Shown here: positions 45,421 through 56,445 of the stretch, piece after piece
Numbering within the stretch: position 1 is the stretch's first letter
Layout: each line of letters begins with the position of its first letter
Assembly (NCBI GenBank): GCA_028697205.1
Contig: JAQVFO010000007.1
Location: 1 to 64,000, forward strand
Length of the DNA stretch: 64,000 bases
From: Candidatus Altimarinota bacterium
GTDB taxonomy: Bacteria; Patescibacteriota; Gracilibacteria; BD1-5; UBA6164
Reading direction: 5' to 3'
Program-made: the position numbers and the translations under genes
Notes under the pieces: model-generated
The model's database searches: none
The model's input: the letters and a program-made list of their open reading frames with translations, nothing else
What the model was told of the DNA's origin: nothing

Positions 45421-47162
45421 TCTCACTTTTTTGGTTTAGAAAAAAGAAATCATTGACTATAATGAACTCACATTGCCTCCAAAATACTTTGATCTGCATC
45501 ATTATCAACATATTCAGCAACTACTTTAGATCATATTATTTGTGCTAAATTCAATATACTTCTTACGACACTCTGCATATCTTTATTTTTTGATATTCAT
45601 TTAATTAAACTTCAATCAATTTTTAAATGATTAGGTTTTAAAATCATAAGTCTAGCAAAATTTGAATATCATGTTCAAAAATCATCAATAGCAATCTTTA
45701 CTCATAACCCTTTTAATTTTTTTATATTTTCAAAAAATAAATCACTATTTGTTATAGTTTCTAATACCTCAATTTCTAATAAATCAGGAGAAATTCAACT
45801 CTCATTAATTGAATCTATAATTAACTCAACTATAGTATCCTTTGATAAATCTTCTTCAGATATGTTTATTGAGCATAATCTTTTATATTTCTTTATTCTA
45901 AAAATTACATCTTTTAAAACAACTTTTGTTACCTCTCAAAGTAATCCTCATTTTTTTGCCTGCTCTAAAAAATGATATGGAGTATAAACTTTTCAATCTT
46001 TTTCAATTCTTACTAAAGCTTCCTCTTTAATAATTTCTCATGTATTATTATCTCTTATTCATTGAAAATAAGTAACTAAATTTCAATCTTTTAATGCCTC
46101 CTTAACAATAATAATTCATTTTATATTATTATTTATCCTTTCCTTAATTAATGATTCAATAGTAGGAGAATAAATTGCATATCATAAAGTTCATTTTGAT
46201 TCATATAAAGCTTTACAAGCCTTATCATATAAATCATCGTCCCCTTTTGCTCATCAAATTGATATTCTTATAGGCAATGATATTCCTCATAAATTTACCC
46301 CAAAAATTCTATTTGCTTCATAAAAATCTCTAAAAAAAAGTTCATCTCATCAAATTATTCAAAATTCCAACCCTGAAATTCTATATAAAGTTAATCACCT
46401 ATCTTGAAAATAATTATTAAATTTTTCAACAACTTTTAATAAAACTTCATTTCATATATCATATGAATATCACAAGTTTATATCTGAAATTCAACTTAAT
46501 TTTATTAAATGAATTATATTAGATTTGCTTTCTTTTAAATCATTTTTAAACTTTTCTAAATTTGGCAATCAAGTTCATTCATCAAAATAAATAGCTTCTT
46601 CATGCTTTAAAAATATATCAAGAATGTCTAGTAAATCATTTAAATATATAATAGATTTAAAATCATTATTATTTCTAATTTCAGAATGAAACTTCTCATG
46701 AAATTCTTTTATCAAAGTTATTATACTTAATAAAAATTTATTTTTTATTTTGTTTTCATTTTCAGCTAGATAGTGAGAAAACGCACAGTCATTATGATCC
46801 TTTTCCATAACTATTTTATTTTCTCATTTTCTTATTTCATCTAAAAATAATATGTGAATTTTTTTGAGAGCATGAACTATATCTCTAAGTGTATTCATTT
46901 CCTCATAAATCACATAATCAGAATCATCATTTCAAATATTTTCTGATTTTTTTAAGCCTGATAAAAATCATTCATATGACAAACTAGCTAAATCTAATCA
47001 CTTAGATTTAGCTAATCCAATTATAAAATCAACCTGTTTTCTTTCAGAATCAACTATAAGCAAAATATCTCATGATAAAGACATTTTTGCTAAAGCAAAA
47101 ATTCTTTTGTCTATTTTTTCTAATTTTTCTTCAACATCGCAAACTTTAAGGTTTTTAGGCAT
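45417..47162 (-). CDS. GGDEF-EAL protein, degenerate GGDEF and intact-looking EAL
   Basis: 581 residues. Residues 1-190 have no clear sensor domain. The GGDEF domain (about 195-350) begins GTGLPNLEKF and aligns well, but its signature reads SGLEF, so cyclase activity is unlikely. The EAL domain (about 360-575) keeps key residues: EALVRI, INIS (Asn), LEIEVLE (Glu), IDDFGTGYS (two Asp), KIDGSLI (Lys), VVAEYVD (Glu) and SQGFLFSKP (Gln). It is therefore a predicted c-di-GMP phosphodiesterase with the GGDEF part possibly acting as a GTP sensor. Placement near pilB suggests control of pili. Stop TAG. Confidence 0.85.
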
Positions 47163-47232
47163 TGAATTATAAATTATTTTTATAGTATAGATAAATATAC
47201 ATATTAATCAATAAAATACAAATATATTAAAA

Positions 47233-47262
47233 AAAATTACCTTTTAGTAGGTAATTTTAATT
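47233..47262 (-). terminator. Rho-independent terminator after the LysM-CHAP gene
   Basis: AAAATTACC and GGTAATTTT flank an 8-base loop, with a run of A on the plus strand (T on the minus transcript). Confidence 0.7.
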
Positions 47263-47278
47263 TTTTATAAGATATTGA

Positions 47279-48418
47279 TTAATCTGCATAAATATATCAT
47301 TTAATAGAAGAATCAGATACTGGAACTTTTCTTACGGTTACCTCATTTAAAGCACGATAATTCATATCTTTAACTATTATATTTCATCATTTAACAGATG
47401 TAACTATTCATACATGACCATATCTTGGATTATATCATTTTCAATTAAATACAACTATTGCTCATGACTTTGGATTAGTACCAGTTGCAACTCAACTTGC
47501 TTCCGCATTCCTTAACCAATCTTTAGCATTTCATCACCAAGTTACATTTTTGTATTGTGCTACATACCGAGTACAGTTTCACCAATAAAATGATCTTTGT
47601 GGAGAAACTTTTGTTAAAATATATTCTCATTCCTCTTCTACATACTCAGCTATTGATGAGTTTGAGTAACTATATCAAGTTTGAGCATACTTTTGTGTAG
47701 TTTTTGTAGATTTCTTTGTTAAAAGTTTATTTGATTGTTTTATAACTGGAATAACTTCTTTTATTCATCCAGGAATTACTAATTCGTCTCATACTTTTAT
47801 AGGATCCTCACTAGTTAAAAGATTTTGTTTTAATATTTTTTCCTCATCCACCCCATATTTTTTAGCAATAGTAGATATAGTATCTCATTTTTTTATCTCA
47901 TGAATTAATCATGACACAGGAGGAACTTTTATCTTATCTCAAGGATGAATAACTACATTATCAGAAAAATTATTAGCCCAATATATAGAATTTCTTGAAA
48001 CTCAGAATTTTGATGCTATTGATGCTATAGAATCTCAGTTTTTTACATCATAATTAATAATTTCATTAGATCATGATAAATCTCTATCTCATTTAAGAAT
48101 TGTATTTACAGATAAAAAATTTCAATCTTCAGATTCAAACATAACTGTATCTTGGTTTGATCATTCTCAATCATCTCAATAATATGATGACAAGATTGAT
48201 GATTCATCAATATCTCATCTATAAAAATCTACAACTGAATTATCATATACAAATGAAGCTAGTACTGGATAAAGAGGAAAAATAAGTACCACAAAAAATA
48301 ATACTATCTTGTATGATAAACTATATTTATTTTTTGAATTATTTGATTGAAATAAATTTTCTTTAAGTATTCTGCTATGTCTTTCTATCTTAGCCTTTAG
48401 ATTTATCTCGGATCCCAA
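47279..48418 (-). CDS. LysM-LysM-CHAP cell-wall hydrolase
   Basis: 379 residues. A basic N-terminus and one span (near 32-50, IVLFFVVLIFPLYPVLA) anchor or export it. Two LysM peptidoglycan-binding repeats follow (about 115-160, VKNGDSIASIASKFG type; 168-212, IKKGDTISTIAKKYG). The C-terminal CHAP domain (about 265-379) has the catalytic Cys in WGNCTRYVAQ and His in GHVGIV. CHAP enzymes cut stem or cross-bridge peptides. The start is TTG at 48418, the only plausible one before an upstream stop. Three wall-lytic activities in this window are notable for a small genome. Confidence 0.85.
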
Positions 48419-48443
48419 AATAATATTTTAGAAAATAAAAAAA

Positions 48444-48499
48444 TTCTAATTACTTCAATGATTATATATTATATTTTATCACTTTGTAATTAGAATTCA
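48444..48499 (-). terminator. Possible terminator after rplU
   Basis: AATTCTAATTAC at 48442-48453 pairs with GTAATTAGAATT at 48486-48497 across a 32-base AT loop, with T residues following on the minus transcript. Confidence 0.5.
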
Positions 48500-48503
48500 A
48501 GTT

Positions 48504-48815
48504 TTATGCTATTGACAAGACTTCTAATTTTGTCATAACAGCTCTAAATCATATTGTTCTAGCATATCTTTTCTTTGATTTCATCTTAAATACTGAAACT
48601 TTTTCATCTTTAAATTCTTCTACTACTTTTAATTCAACTTTTGATCCTTCAACAACTGGAGTTCAAACCTTTACATTTTTTCCATCTTCTGATGCTATAA
48701 GTAAAGCTTCTACAGTCAGATTAGACCCAACTTCATTTTCTTGTCTTTTTACATCAATTATATCTCATACTTTTACAGTAAATTGATTCCCACCTAATTC
48801 TATTACAGCTAACAT
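48504..48815 (-). CDS. rplU: Ribosomal protein bL21
   Basis: 103 residues, the usual size. It begins MLAVIELGGNQFTVKVGD, the conserved bL21 start, and includes FKMKSKKRYARTIGFR, the rRNA-binding basic segment. bL21 contacts 23S rRNA in the large subunit. The usual partner rpmA (bL27) is not adjacent. A 140-base leader with a long inverted repeat and an unidentified structured RNA lie upstream on the same strand. Confidence 0.92.
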
Positions 48816-48859
48816 AATTTTGATTTTTTAAATATTAAATTTTAATTTGTTTGTACAAA

Positions 48860-48924
48860 TTTTAAGTAAATTACAAATTTTACCCTAATTAAAATTTATA
48901 ATTATCCCAAAAATTTACTTAAAA
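48860..48924 (-). promoter_or_regulatory. Inverted repeat in the rplU leader
   Basis: TTTTAAGTAAATT at 48860-48872 and AATTTACTTAAAA at 48912-48924 are perfect 13-base arms around a 39-base loop, 45-109 bases before the rplU ATG. It may be an autoregulatory leader stem, as in other ribosomal protein genes, but no known bL21 leader motif was recognised. Confidence 0.5.
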
Positions 48925-48955
48925 ACAATATTTTATATTTTTATTTTCACTTATT

Positions 48956-48977
48956 ATGGCTGGGATGGTAGGATTCG
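48956..48977. repeat. Direct repeat of the tRNA-Gln 3' end, copy 1
   Basis: 22 bases identical to 49166-49187, the 3' end of the tRNA gene including CCA. The two copies are 210 bp apart. A duplicated tRNA 3' end is typical of an integration scar or of a partial tRNA duplication. Confidence 0.85.
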
Positions 48978-49110
48978 GCTCTTTCGTTACAAGCTATTAC
49001 ATAGCTAGTAACTCCAGTAGGCCATCCGGCAAAATCAACTTTGGTTGATTTTGATTAATTACAAGTCGATTACATCTCCTAGTAATTAACTTCCCTCCTT
49101 TCGAATCCTC
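48958..49110 (-). ncRNA. Unidentified structured RNA sharing the tRNA-Gln 3' end
   Basis: About 150 nt on the minus strand. The 3' end is CCATCCCAGCCA, like the neighbouring tRNA. AGGATTCG near the 5' end (49102-49109) can pair with CGAATCCT (48970-48977) to close the whole element. Inside, three stems are visible: GTTAATTAC/GTAATTAAT, AAAATCAAC/GTTGATTTT and GTTACTAGCTAT/ATAGCTTGTAAC. An alternative pairing GGATGG/CCATCC would make a tRNA-like acceptor. GC content is higher than in the flanks, as for real structured RNAs. It does not match features I know of tmRNA, RNase P RNA or SRP RNA. It may be a degenerate tRNA derivative, an rplU leader or a novel RNA. Confidence 0.5.
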
Positions 49111-49166
49111 ATAGTTTTATTTTACTGCAAGATTCTACTTTTTTAACCATATTTTGCTTTATTTAA

Positions 49167-49242
49167 TGGCTGGGATGGTAGGATTCGAACCTACGGAATG
49201 GCGGAGTCAAAGTCCGCTGCCTTACCACTTGGCGACATCCCA
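49167..49242 (-). tRNA. tRNA-Gln (anticodon TTG)
   Basis: The acceptor arm TGGGATG/CATCCCA, D arm, anticodon arm GCGGA-CTTTGAC-TCCGC and T arm GTAGG-TTCGAAT-CCTAC are all complete. The loop gives anticodon TTG, reading CAA. The 3' CCA is encoded (49167-49169). Its 22-base 3' end is repeated at 48956-48977. Confidence 0.95.
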
Positions 49243-49402
49243 ATATAAAAAAGCTTGAGTATTATATAAAAAATTTGTAAAAGTCAAAAATATTTTATTG
49301 CAAAAATTAAAAAATTTATATAATCAAAAGTATGAAAGTAAAAAGAAAGGAAAACAAATCAAAACTTTTTATCTTTTATTTATTATTTTTTATTTAGAAA
49401 TT

Positions 49403-49855
49403 ATGCTTTGATTAATAAATTTATTAAAAAAGAGACCTACAGATAAAACAATTCTTTTATCTAGAATTATTTTCTGACTTGTTTATATAGGATTAATTTA
49501 TTATAACCTAATTTATTTAAATAAATCTATAGAAACAAATTATTTTTGGGTTGATGTCAGTGAAGAAAAGCTTTTATATATAAAATATTGATTCTTAGCA
49601 GTATGAATAATTCCAATCATAATGTGAATTACAAATATATGTTTATTAAAAAGTAAATATATAAGAATTATACAAATAGCTTTCTCATTTATACTTTTTT
49701 ATATTTCATGAAAAATAGCTTCAAGTCCAACTCTAGATGTCGATATCTTAATCTGATTAATGTGAATATTTCCATTACTAGCATGAATTACTTGAAAATG
49801 TATTACTACAAAATGTATGAAATATGGTGAAAAAATAACTAAAGTCAGAGTATAA
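49403..49855 (+). CDS. Four-span membrane protein, unknown
   Basis: 150 residues with four predicted spans (about 19-38, 62-83, 90-107 and 115-135), short loops and a Cys/Lys-rich end (GKCITTKCMKYGEKITKVRV). No family recognised. It is monocistronic, between the tRNA and a strong convergent terminator. Confidence 0.75.
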
Positions 49856-49868
49856 TTTTTTTTAAAAA

Positions 49869-49906
49869 CATTTTAAAAGCCACATAATTTATGTGGCTTT
49901 TAAAAT
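49869..49906. terminator. Bidirectional terminator
   Basis: AAAAGCCACATAA and TTATGTGGCTTTT form a perfect 13-bp stem with flanking A and T runs between convergent genes. Confidence 0.88.
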
Positions 49907-49915
49907 AAAATAATT

Positions 49916-51076
49916 TTATATATGTTTCTTTCTAAAGTAAATTAGTAAAGAAGCAAGAAAAATTGACATAAAAACTATAAATATACTTTCAGGTCATGAT
50001 GTTGGTAATTTTTTATTACCTAAAGCAATTTCTTCGGATGTTGGAGAAACTCATCATATATCTTTTCAAGCAAGTCAATAATCCTCAGTTTGCATAACTC
50101 AAGAATTAAGCTCTATTTGATTTTGATTATCAATATTATCTTGTGATTGAGGTTGATTATTTACATTATCTTGTGTTGATGTTTGATTATAGATATTCCC
50201 TTGAACTGATGTTTGGGTAACTGTATTGTCTTGTGGTGGAATTTGATCATCTACATTATCTGGTGCAGAATTTAAATCTATATTTTGATCTTGATTATTT
50301 TCAGTAGAGTTAGTAGTTCATGTTATTACAGTTGTTGTAGTTGAAGTTGTTGTATTAGTATATGTAGAATTTGGAGTTAATTTTCAATCAGCACTGCTTG
50401 TTGATGTTGATGGAGTAAATGTTGATGGAATAATAAATTTAGTCTCTGCATCAATTCACTCTTCAATGTTTCTTCAAGTACTATCTGTTATATATAAAAT
50501 AGTTAATTTATATTCTCAAGGTGATAAATTCTTATTTAAAATTAAATTTAATTTATTTTTCTCCTTAGTATTTAATTTTGTATCTTTCACTAGTGCTACT
50601 TCTTTATTATTTTGAGATATTCTGAATTCTCTAATAGCTCAACTTGATGAATCAAGTAATGAATTAAAAATTAATTCTAACTCATTAAAATTAACTGGAT
50701 TTATCTCTGTCAATCAAAATTTATCTCAAAATCAAGTTTTTGTATTAAACACTCACTCAGGAGAATTAAAACTTTCATTATTTTTATTATCAAAAGCAGT
50801 AACAACTACATAATATGTAGTATTTGGTAAAAGATTAGACAAAATCGCTTTATTTTCAGCAAATGCATCTCAAAAGTTTTTATAATCTTTTCAAGATACA
50901 GTTGAATAGTATACATAATATCACATAGCATCTGTTACTTTATCCCAAGATATACTTAAAGTAGTAGCAGATGAAGTAACTAAATATGGCGCTTTAGTTA
51001 AAGACGATATTGCATAAGTGAAATTACTTACAAAAAATGTAAAAATAAAAATAAGAAATAAAAAAATCTTCCTCAT
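49916..51076 (-). CDS. FN3-domain surface protein with LPTSG sorting signal
   Basis: 386 residues. A signal peptide (1-22, ending TYA) precedes a fibronectin type III domain at about 28-115 (APYLVTSSATTLSISWDKV, GYYVYYSTVSG, LPNTTYYVVVTAFD), a second beta domain (120-220), then a low-complexity Asn/Gln/Thr/Asp linker with QDN repeats. The C-terminus is a cell-wall sorting signal: LPTSG, a hydrophobic stretch and RKKHI. Sortases join such proteins to the wall or to other anchors. No sortase gene is in the window. The protein is probably displayed outside the cell for attachment. Confidence 0.83.
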
Positions 51077-51171
51077 ATTTAAATTTTTATTAAATAAAAA
51101 TTTGTTTTAAATAAAAAATATTTAAAATAACGCTATTAGTATAATGATTTTTACTTTTTTTCAAACTTTAT

Positions 51172-51708
51172 ATGAAAAAACAAGCATTCACATTAGTTGA
51201 ATTAATGGTCTCAATATCAATAGTCTGAATTTTATCTATATGAATTTTAAATTTATATTGAAATGGAATACAAAATAGAGAAATTTTAAATATATTTTTA
51301 AATAAAATAGTTTGAAGAATTGAAACAGTTAAAAACAATTCATTAGTATGAAAGTGAATATGAACAAATCTAGAAACACCAAAATACTATAAAGTGATTT
51401 TTTCTACATGAAATTATATGAGAACTTACTATAATACATGATGAGTAGATATTTTATTTAATAGTTTAAGTATTAATCCTTTTGAAAATTTTTATACTAT
51501 TAAATCTATTGAATGTAAAAAAACAGACTTATCAAATATAACAACTTCAAATTTAATTACACTAACTTATAAATGAACAGATATATCCCTAACTTGATGC
51601 AATAATAATTATCAAAAAATAATTGATCTTAAATTTGATTATAAATGAATGGAAAGCACAATAAGATTAAATACAATTAGTTGAGTCCTAGAAAAAATTA
51701 ATAACTAA
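51172..51708 (+). CDS. Type IV pilin-like protein
   Basis: 178 residues. The prepilin motif is exact: MKKQA then FTLVELMVSISIVGILSIG, with Phe at +1 and Glu at +5 after a very short leader. The head has two Cys (in EC and TGC) that could form the usual pilin disulfide. It resembles minor pilins or pseudopilins in length. TATAAT at 51140-51145 lies 26 bases before the start. Its 3' end overlaps the convergent flippase gene by 11 bases. Confidence 0.83.
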
Positions 51709-53179
51709 AATTAAATTTCTTATATAAGAAATAAAAAAATCAAACATATAAAAATCAAATTATTCATCCGTAAATAATTATATCTAAATAAAACGATATT
51801 TCATAGTTTTGTATAAAATAATTTCAAAGTAAAAATATTAAAATAGAAAATAAAATATTTAAAATAATAAATTTTATAGGAAAATGAAATTTTGTTATTT
51901 TCTTAGTTTCTATATATCCTAACATAAATAGCAAAACTTGACTTAAAACTGTTATAATAGCAGATCACATAAATGAAAAATATGGAATTACAATTATGTT
52001 TCATATTATGTTAAACAAAGCAACTATTATATTTATTTTTAATAATTTCGCTTGATTATTTGATGAAATTAAAATATAAATAAATAAATTGGAAATAAAA
52101 TAAAAAACAACAACTAATAAAACAATAAAAAATACATCAGATGAAGAATATAAATGTTCAGAACTATAAACATAACTTTTATTTGCAACAAGTTCAATTA
52201 TATAATTTCTAAATAACGTTCAGAAAACAAGTAAAAATAAAGAAAAAGAAAAAAGGATTTTAAATGAGATTTTAAATATATTTTTAACTTTTTCTAAATC
52301 TTTGTTTTCAAAATTTCTTGATAATTCTCATAAAATTGAGTTTAAATAAAATCAACCTATAATCATCAAAACTTCTACAATTTTCATTGGTAAACTATAT
52401 AAAGCGATTGATATATTTGCTATTTTTTCTGGTTCTAAAATAGATAATATAACCACATCAACTTTAAAATATACAACAGATAAAAATAAAGCAAGTCAGT
52501 AAGGAATAGATATTTTAAAAATATGTTTTATATATTTCCAATCAAAACTAAATCAAAAAGAAGTTAACCTCTTTGCATAAAAATAATTTAATCAAGTAGT
52601 CAAAATAATTCATATAAGTCATGATAACATAATGAAATAAAAAGGAATAGAAAAATTATCAATATTGCTTTTCTTGAAAACTAAAAAAACAACAATCATA
52701 ATTCATCAAAGAGTTAATAACTTTCACAAGATAGTTGATAATAAAGAAAATTCCATCTTTAAATTAGCTTGCATTAAAGCTAATACAGAAGAGTTTATTA
52801 AAGAGAAAAATGTAAAAACTGAAATTATAAAGATAGATATTAAAGCTATATTATCATTATATCAAGGTAAAAAGTAAGCAAGTCATACTGAAAGAAAAAT
52901 AATTATAATTCATAATATACTTCTCAAAGTCATAACATTTGAAACAATTTTTGAGGAATCATCTTTATTTTTTGTTATTTCCCTAATCGTAATTGTATAA
53001 AGTCATAAATCGGCTAAAAATACAAAAATTCATAAATAATTATAAACCTTTGAATAAAGTCAAAAAAGATCTTGAGTTAAGTAATTTGTTAAAACTGAAA
53101 GTAGAACTATTGAGATTATAGCAGTTCAAGCCTTTGATATAACTTGAGCTAAAGTATTTGAAAGTATTTTTTTAAACAT
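51698..53179 (-). CDS. Wzx/MOP-type polysaccharide flippase
   Basis: 493 residues with 12-14 predicted spans. The N-terminal half resembles O-antigen flippases of the MOP superfamily (FGLYSKVYNYLGIFVFLADLGL, TIREITKN, then the KISIPYGLALFLSVVYFKVD segment near 225-245). Such proteins move lipid-linked sugars across the membrane. It is not clearly MurJ. With GalU 2.4 kb away it suggests a surface polysaccharide pathway. Convergent overlap with the pilin gene is 11 bases. Confidence 0.8.
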
Positions 53180-53294
53180 AAAACAATAATAAAATACAAA
53201 ATGTAAAACTAAAAGTAAAAACTTACTTGAAAATTTTTATTTAAACCATATTATAAATGTATTATAAAAAAGCAATAATATCTAAAAAAAATAA

Positions 53295-54809
53295 ATGAAA
53301 AAGAAAATATATCTTACAATAATTATATTATTTTTAATAACAATTATATGAATAATATTTATAATATTTAAAAAAGATATTTTTATTCTAATAAATTGAA
53401 ATTACCAAAATAAAATTACAAATCAGAATAAACTAGATAATAACGAAAATAAAGTTACAAAAGTAAGTGAAAAAGATATTCAAGATAAAGTTGAAATACT
53501 AAAAAATAGAGTAAAAATAAAAGATTTATTATCTATTTGAGATAATTATTTTCAAAATGATCAATTAACATTAGCATTAATAAAATATAAAGATGCTCTT
53601 AGAGGGAATCCAAACGATGATTTAATAATAGAAAAAATTTGAGATACTATAACTGAAATGAAAAAGTTTGAAGATGCCTCAAATTACTATGAATTATTGA
53701 CAAAAAATGATAATTTTGATATCTCAAAATATTTATTAACACTTATTTATTCTAAAGATTTAACAAAAAAAGAAAATATAGATTTCATAAAAGAAAAAAT
53801 AAATAAAAACATTGTAGATCCTGAAAAAATATTTTTCTATACAAATACCTTATACTGTTTAGAAGATTTTCATCAATGTAAAAAAAACTTTGATAATAAA
53901 TTAATTACTGAAAATTCTTCAATATCACTAAATGAATTAAAAGAAGTAAAAACAGCCATTGAAACATATACAAATTTTTGACTTGTTGATATTTACTACA
54001 AAAATGCTCTAATGATATGAGCATTTATGAAGTTAAAATTGTACCCTATTTCAATAATTTTATGAAAAAACTTACTTAATGAAAAAAATGATTATAAAGC
54101 TATTATGCAAATAATTTCCCAAAGTTATTTTGAACTTTGAGATTACCAAAATGCAAATGTGTACTTAAAAAAATACTTTGAATTAAGTCCAAATGACTCA
54201 AACGCAGCATATATATTATGAATTATAAACCTAAAATTATGAGAATATATTTTAAGTAATATTTACTTTAACAAAGCATTAGATTTATGACATAAAGAAT
54301 CTTTAAATGTAAAAAGAAAGCTAATTTATAATTATTACATTCTTGAAAATTATGAAAAAATGTATACGACATTTGGTGAAATGCTTAAAAATGAAAAGGA
54401 TATAAGTTTAGATGATATTATTCCTGTTATAAATTATGCAATGGAAAATAAACAAGAAGATAAAGCTTATGAATGGTCTGATCTTTCAATAAAGTTATTT
54501 CCAAAAGAACCTATATTTTATGCATACAAATGAAAAATAAAATTAGATAAAAATCAAATAGACCAATCTTCAACATATTTAAACCAATGATTAAAAATAG
54601 ATCCAAATAATCAATTACTAAATTATTATTTATGATTATTAAAAATTAAAAAAAACAGTCTTGATGAAGCAAAAACACAATTAAATATTTCTCTTAATTT
54701 AGATAAAAAAAGTGATCTAGCAAAAGAGATAAAAGCTGAAATAGAAAAAATTGAAAATTGATTTTACAAAAAAGAAATTAAAATTGAAACTTGAGAAATT
54801 AATAATTAG
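53295..54809 (+). CDS. Membrane-anchored TPR protein
   Basis: 504 residues. One N-terminal span (5-26, LTIIILFLITIIGIIFIIF) is followed by a polar linker and about nine tetratricopeptide-type repeats from residue 75 onward (for example FQNDQLTLALIKYKDAL, DYQNANVYLKKYFELSPND and LNQGLKIDPNNQ). It probably scaffolds an envelope complex. Divergent from the flippase gene and followed by a hypothetical gene. Stop TAG. Confidence 0.78.
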
Positions 54810-54865
54810 AATTATTAGCCTTAATAACTTAAGTTATCTATACTTTAACATTTTTACATTCCTCT

Positions 54866-55510
54866 ATGACAAAAAATATTGAGATACTTGAGAATAAAGA
54901 ATCAAATGAATGACTTTCTTCAAGACAAAGACTGGATTTACTTAAAAATGAAGTATATCAAAGTATATCAAAAGAATTTAATGTATCATATAAAACTGCT
55001 GAAAGACTTTCAAATCTAAAAACAGAAACATGATTAAATAGTTTAAATAGTCTAAAAATAGAATTATGAAACAATAAATTAATTGATTCAAAAGATAGAA
55101 ACAATTTATTATCACTTGAAAACAATAGATTACAAGATTTATACAATGCTTTAAAATGAGCTGATAAAATTACATCAAAAGAAGCTATAGAAAATATTGA
55201 AGTTATACAAATATGAAATAATGATTGATTATCAAAAAATCTTTTTCCAAAATTATATGAAAAATCCATAAATCCTGAAAATCCAGCAGATCAAGTACTA
55301 TGATTTTGTCTTGGTTGACTTGATAGTTGTAGTACAACAATTAAATTTTTATTTGATATATGAAGCTGAGCAATTTTAAGTCCACATCATACATACCTTA
55401 TAATCTCATGAAAATGACAATACAAAAAAGTAGATAAAAAGAACTTCATTCTAGCACTGATTCTAAGTATCTTATGAATCCTATATATAATTTACAAATT
55501 AGTTAATTAA
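54866..55510 (+). CDS. Hypothetical protein with C-terminal membrane anchor
   Basis: 214 residues. The N-terminal 130 residues are charged and helical. A Gly/Cys/Ser-rich stretch (GFCLGGLDSCSTTIKF) and one C-terminal span (FILALILSILGILYIIY, about 193-209) follow, so it is tail-anchored with the bulk likely inside the cell. No family recognised. It starts 56 bases after the TPR gene and ends in a strong terminator. Confidence 0.7.
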
Positions 55511-55544
55511 AAAAGTTGGTTTAAAATTAAACCAACTTTTTTTT
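55509..55544. terminator. Bidirectional terminator
   Basis: AAAAGTTGGTTTAA and TTAAACCAACTTTT with flanking A and T runs between convergent genes. Confidence 0.85.
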
Positions 55545-56415
55545 AAATTATTTTTAAACTTTTTATATAATCAATAATTTCTTCTCTCATCCCATCTTTT
55601 TTTAGTCCTTCATTTATACATGCTTTTAAAAATCATATTTTGCTTCAAGTATCGAATCTAGTTCATTTTACTTTTAATCAATAAATATCTTTTTCTTTTC
55701 TCATTATTTCAAAAGCATCAGCAAGTCTAATTTCTCAAGATTCTTTTTTTGATGCTTTCTCAAGATAATCAAATATATCATAACTTAAAACATATTTTCA
55801 TATTACACCACATCTAGATTTTGTATCTTTTGAATCAGGTTTTTCTAAAAACTTTTTTACTGCAAATACTTCTTTATCACTTTCAACAGACTCAATAATT
55901 CAGTAAGATGATACTTCATCATCAGTTACAGAGATTGTAGAAATAATAGGAGCATTTTTCCTATAAAATGTTTCTATTAATTGAGTAGCTGCTGATTCTT
56001 CATTATCAATTAAATCATCTCAAAAAAGCACTAAAAATGGTTCTCATTCAGTTATAAAACTTTTACTTCTCAAAATTGCATCACCATCTCATCTAGGATA
56101 TGGTTGTCTTACATATGCTATATTTGCTATAGTATTTAGAGATTTTACTTTCTCTAAACTTCTCATTTTTCAATCTCTCTCTAAAATCTTTTCAAGCTCA
56201 TAATTTGAATCAAAATGATCTTCAATTGCTCTCTTATTTCTTCATGTAACTATTATTATATCAGTACATCAAGCATTTACAGCTTCTTCTACCAAGTATT
56301 GCATAACAGGTTTATCAATTATAGGAAACATCTCTTTTGGAAGAGCTTTTGTTGCAGGTAAAAATCTTGTTCAAAATCAAGCTGCTGGAATTATACATTT
56401 TGTTACTTTTTTCAT
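55543..56415 (-). CDS. galU: UTP-glucose-1-phosphate uridylyltransferase
   Basis: 290 residues, the usual length. It makes UDP-glucose, a donor for surface polysaccharides. Nucleotide-binding motif [20 protein letters not shown] at residues 10-29, then VEEAVNAG, LVLFGDDLI (metal Asp) and [13 protein letters not shown] with the catalytic Lys. It starts 30 bases after the NIF3 gene on the same strand and may be cotranscribed. The flippase upstream is a plausible user of the product. Confidence 0.93.
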
Positions 56416-56445
56416 ATTGTTATTTTAATTTTTTAAACTTTAAAT

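Noticed and set aside
45417-47162. Active diguanylate cyclase
   Set aside because: The GGDEF signature reads SGLEF; the later GGD in the sequence is not at the active-site position.
48958-49110. tmRNA, RNase P RNA or SRP RNA
   Set aside because: Too short for tmRNA and no tag frame; lacks the conserved core sequences of RNase P RNA and the SRP apical motif as I know them.
48958-49242. Integrated mobile element bounded by a tRNA att site
   Set aside because: Only about 190 bp lies between the repeats and no integrase is in the window; kept only as one explanation of the duplication.
52665-52877. Plus-strand 70-residue frame
   Set aside because: It is antisense inside the flippase gene, which explains the region fully.
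51698-53179. MurJ lipid II flippase
   Set aside because: Span number fits, but the N-terminal motifs look more like O-antigen (Wzx-type) flippases; left as a general MOP flippase.
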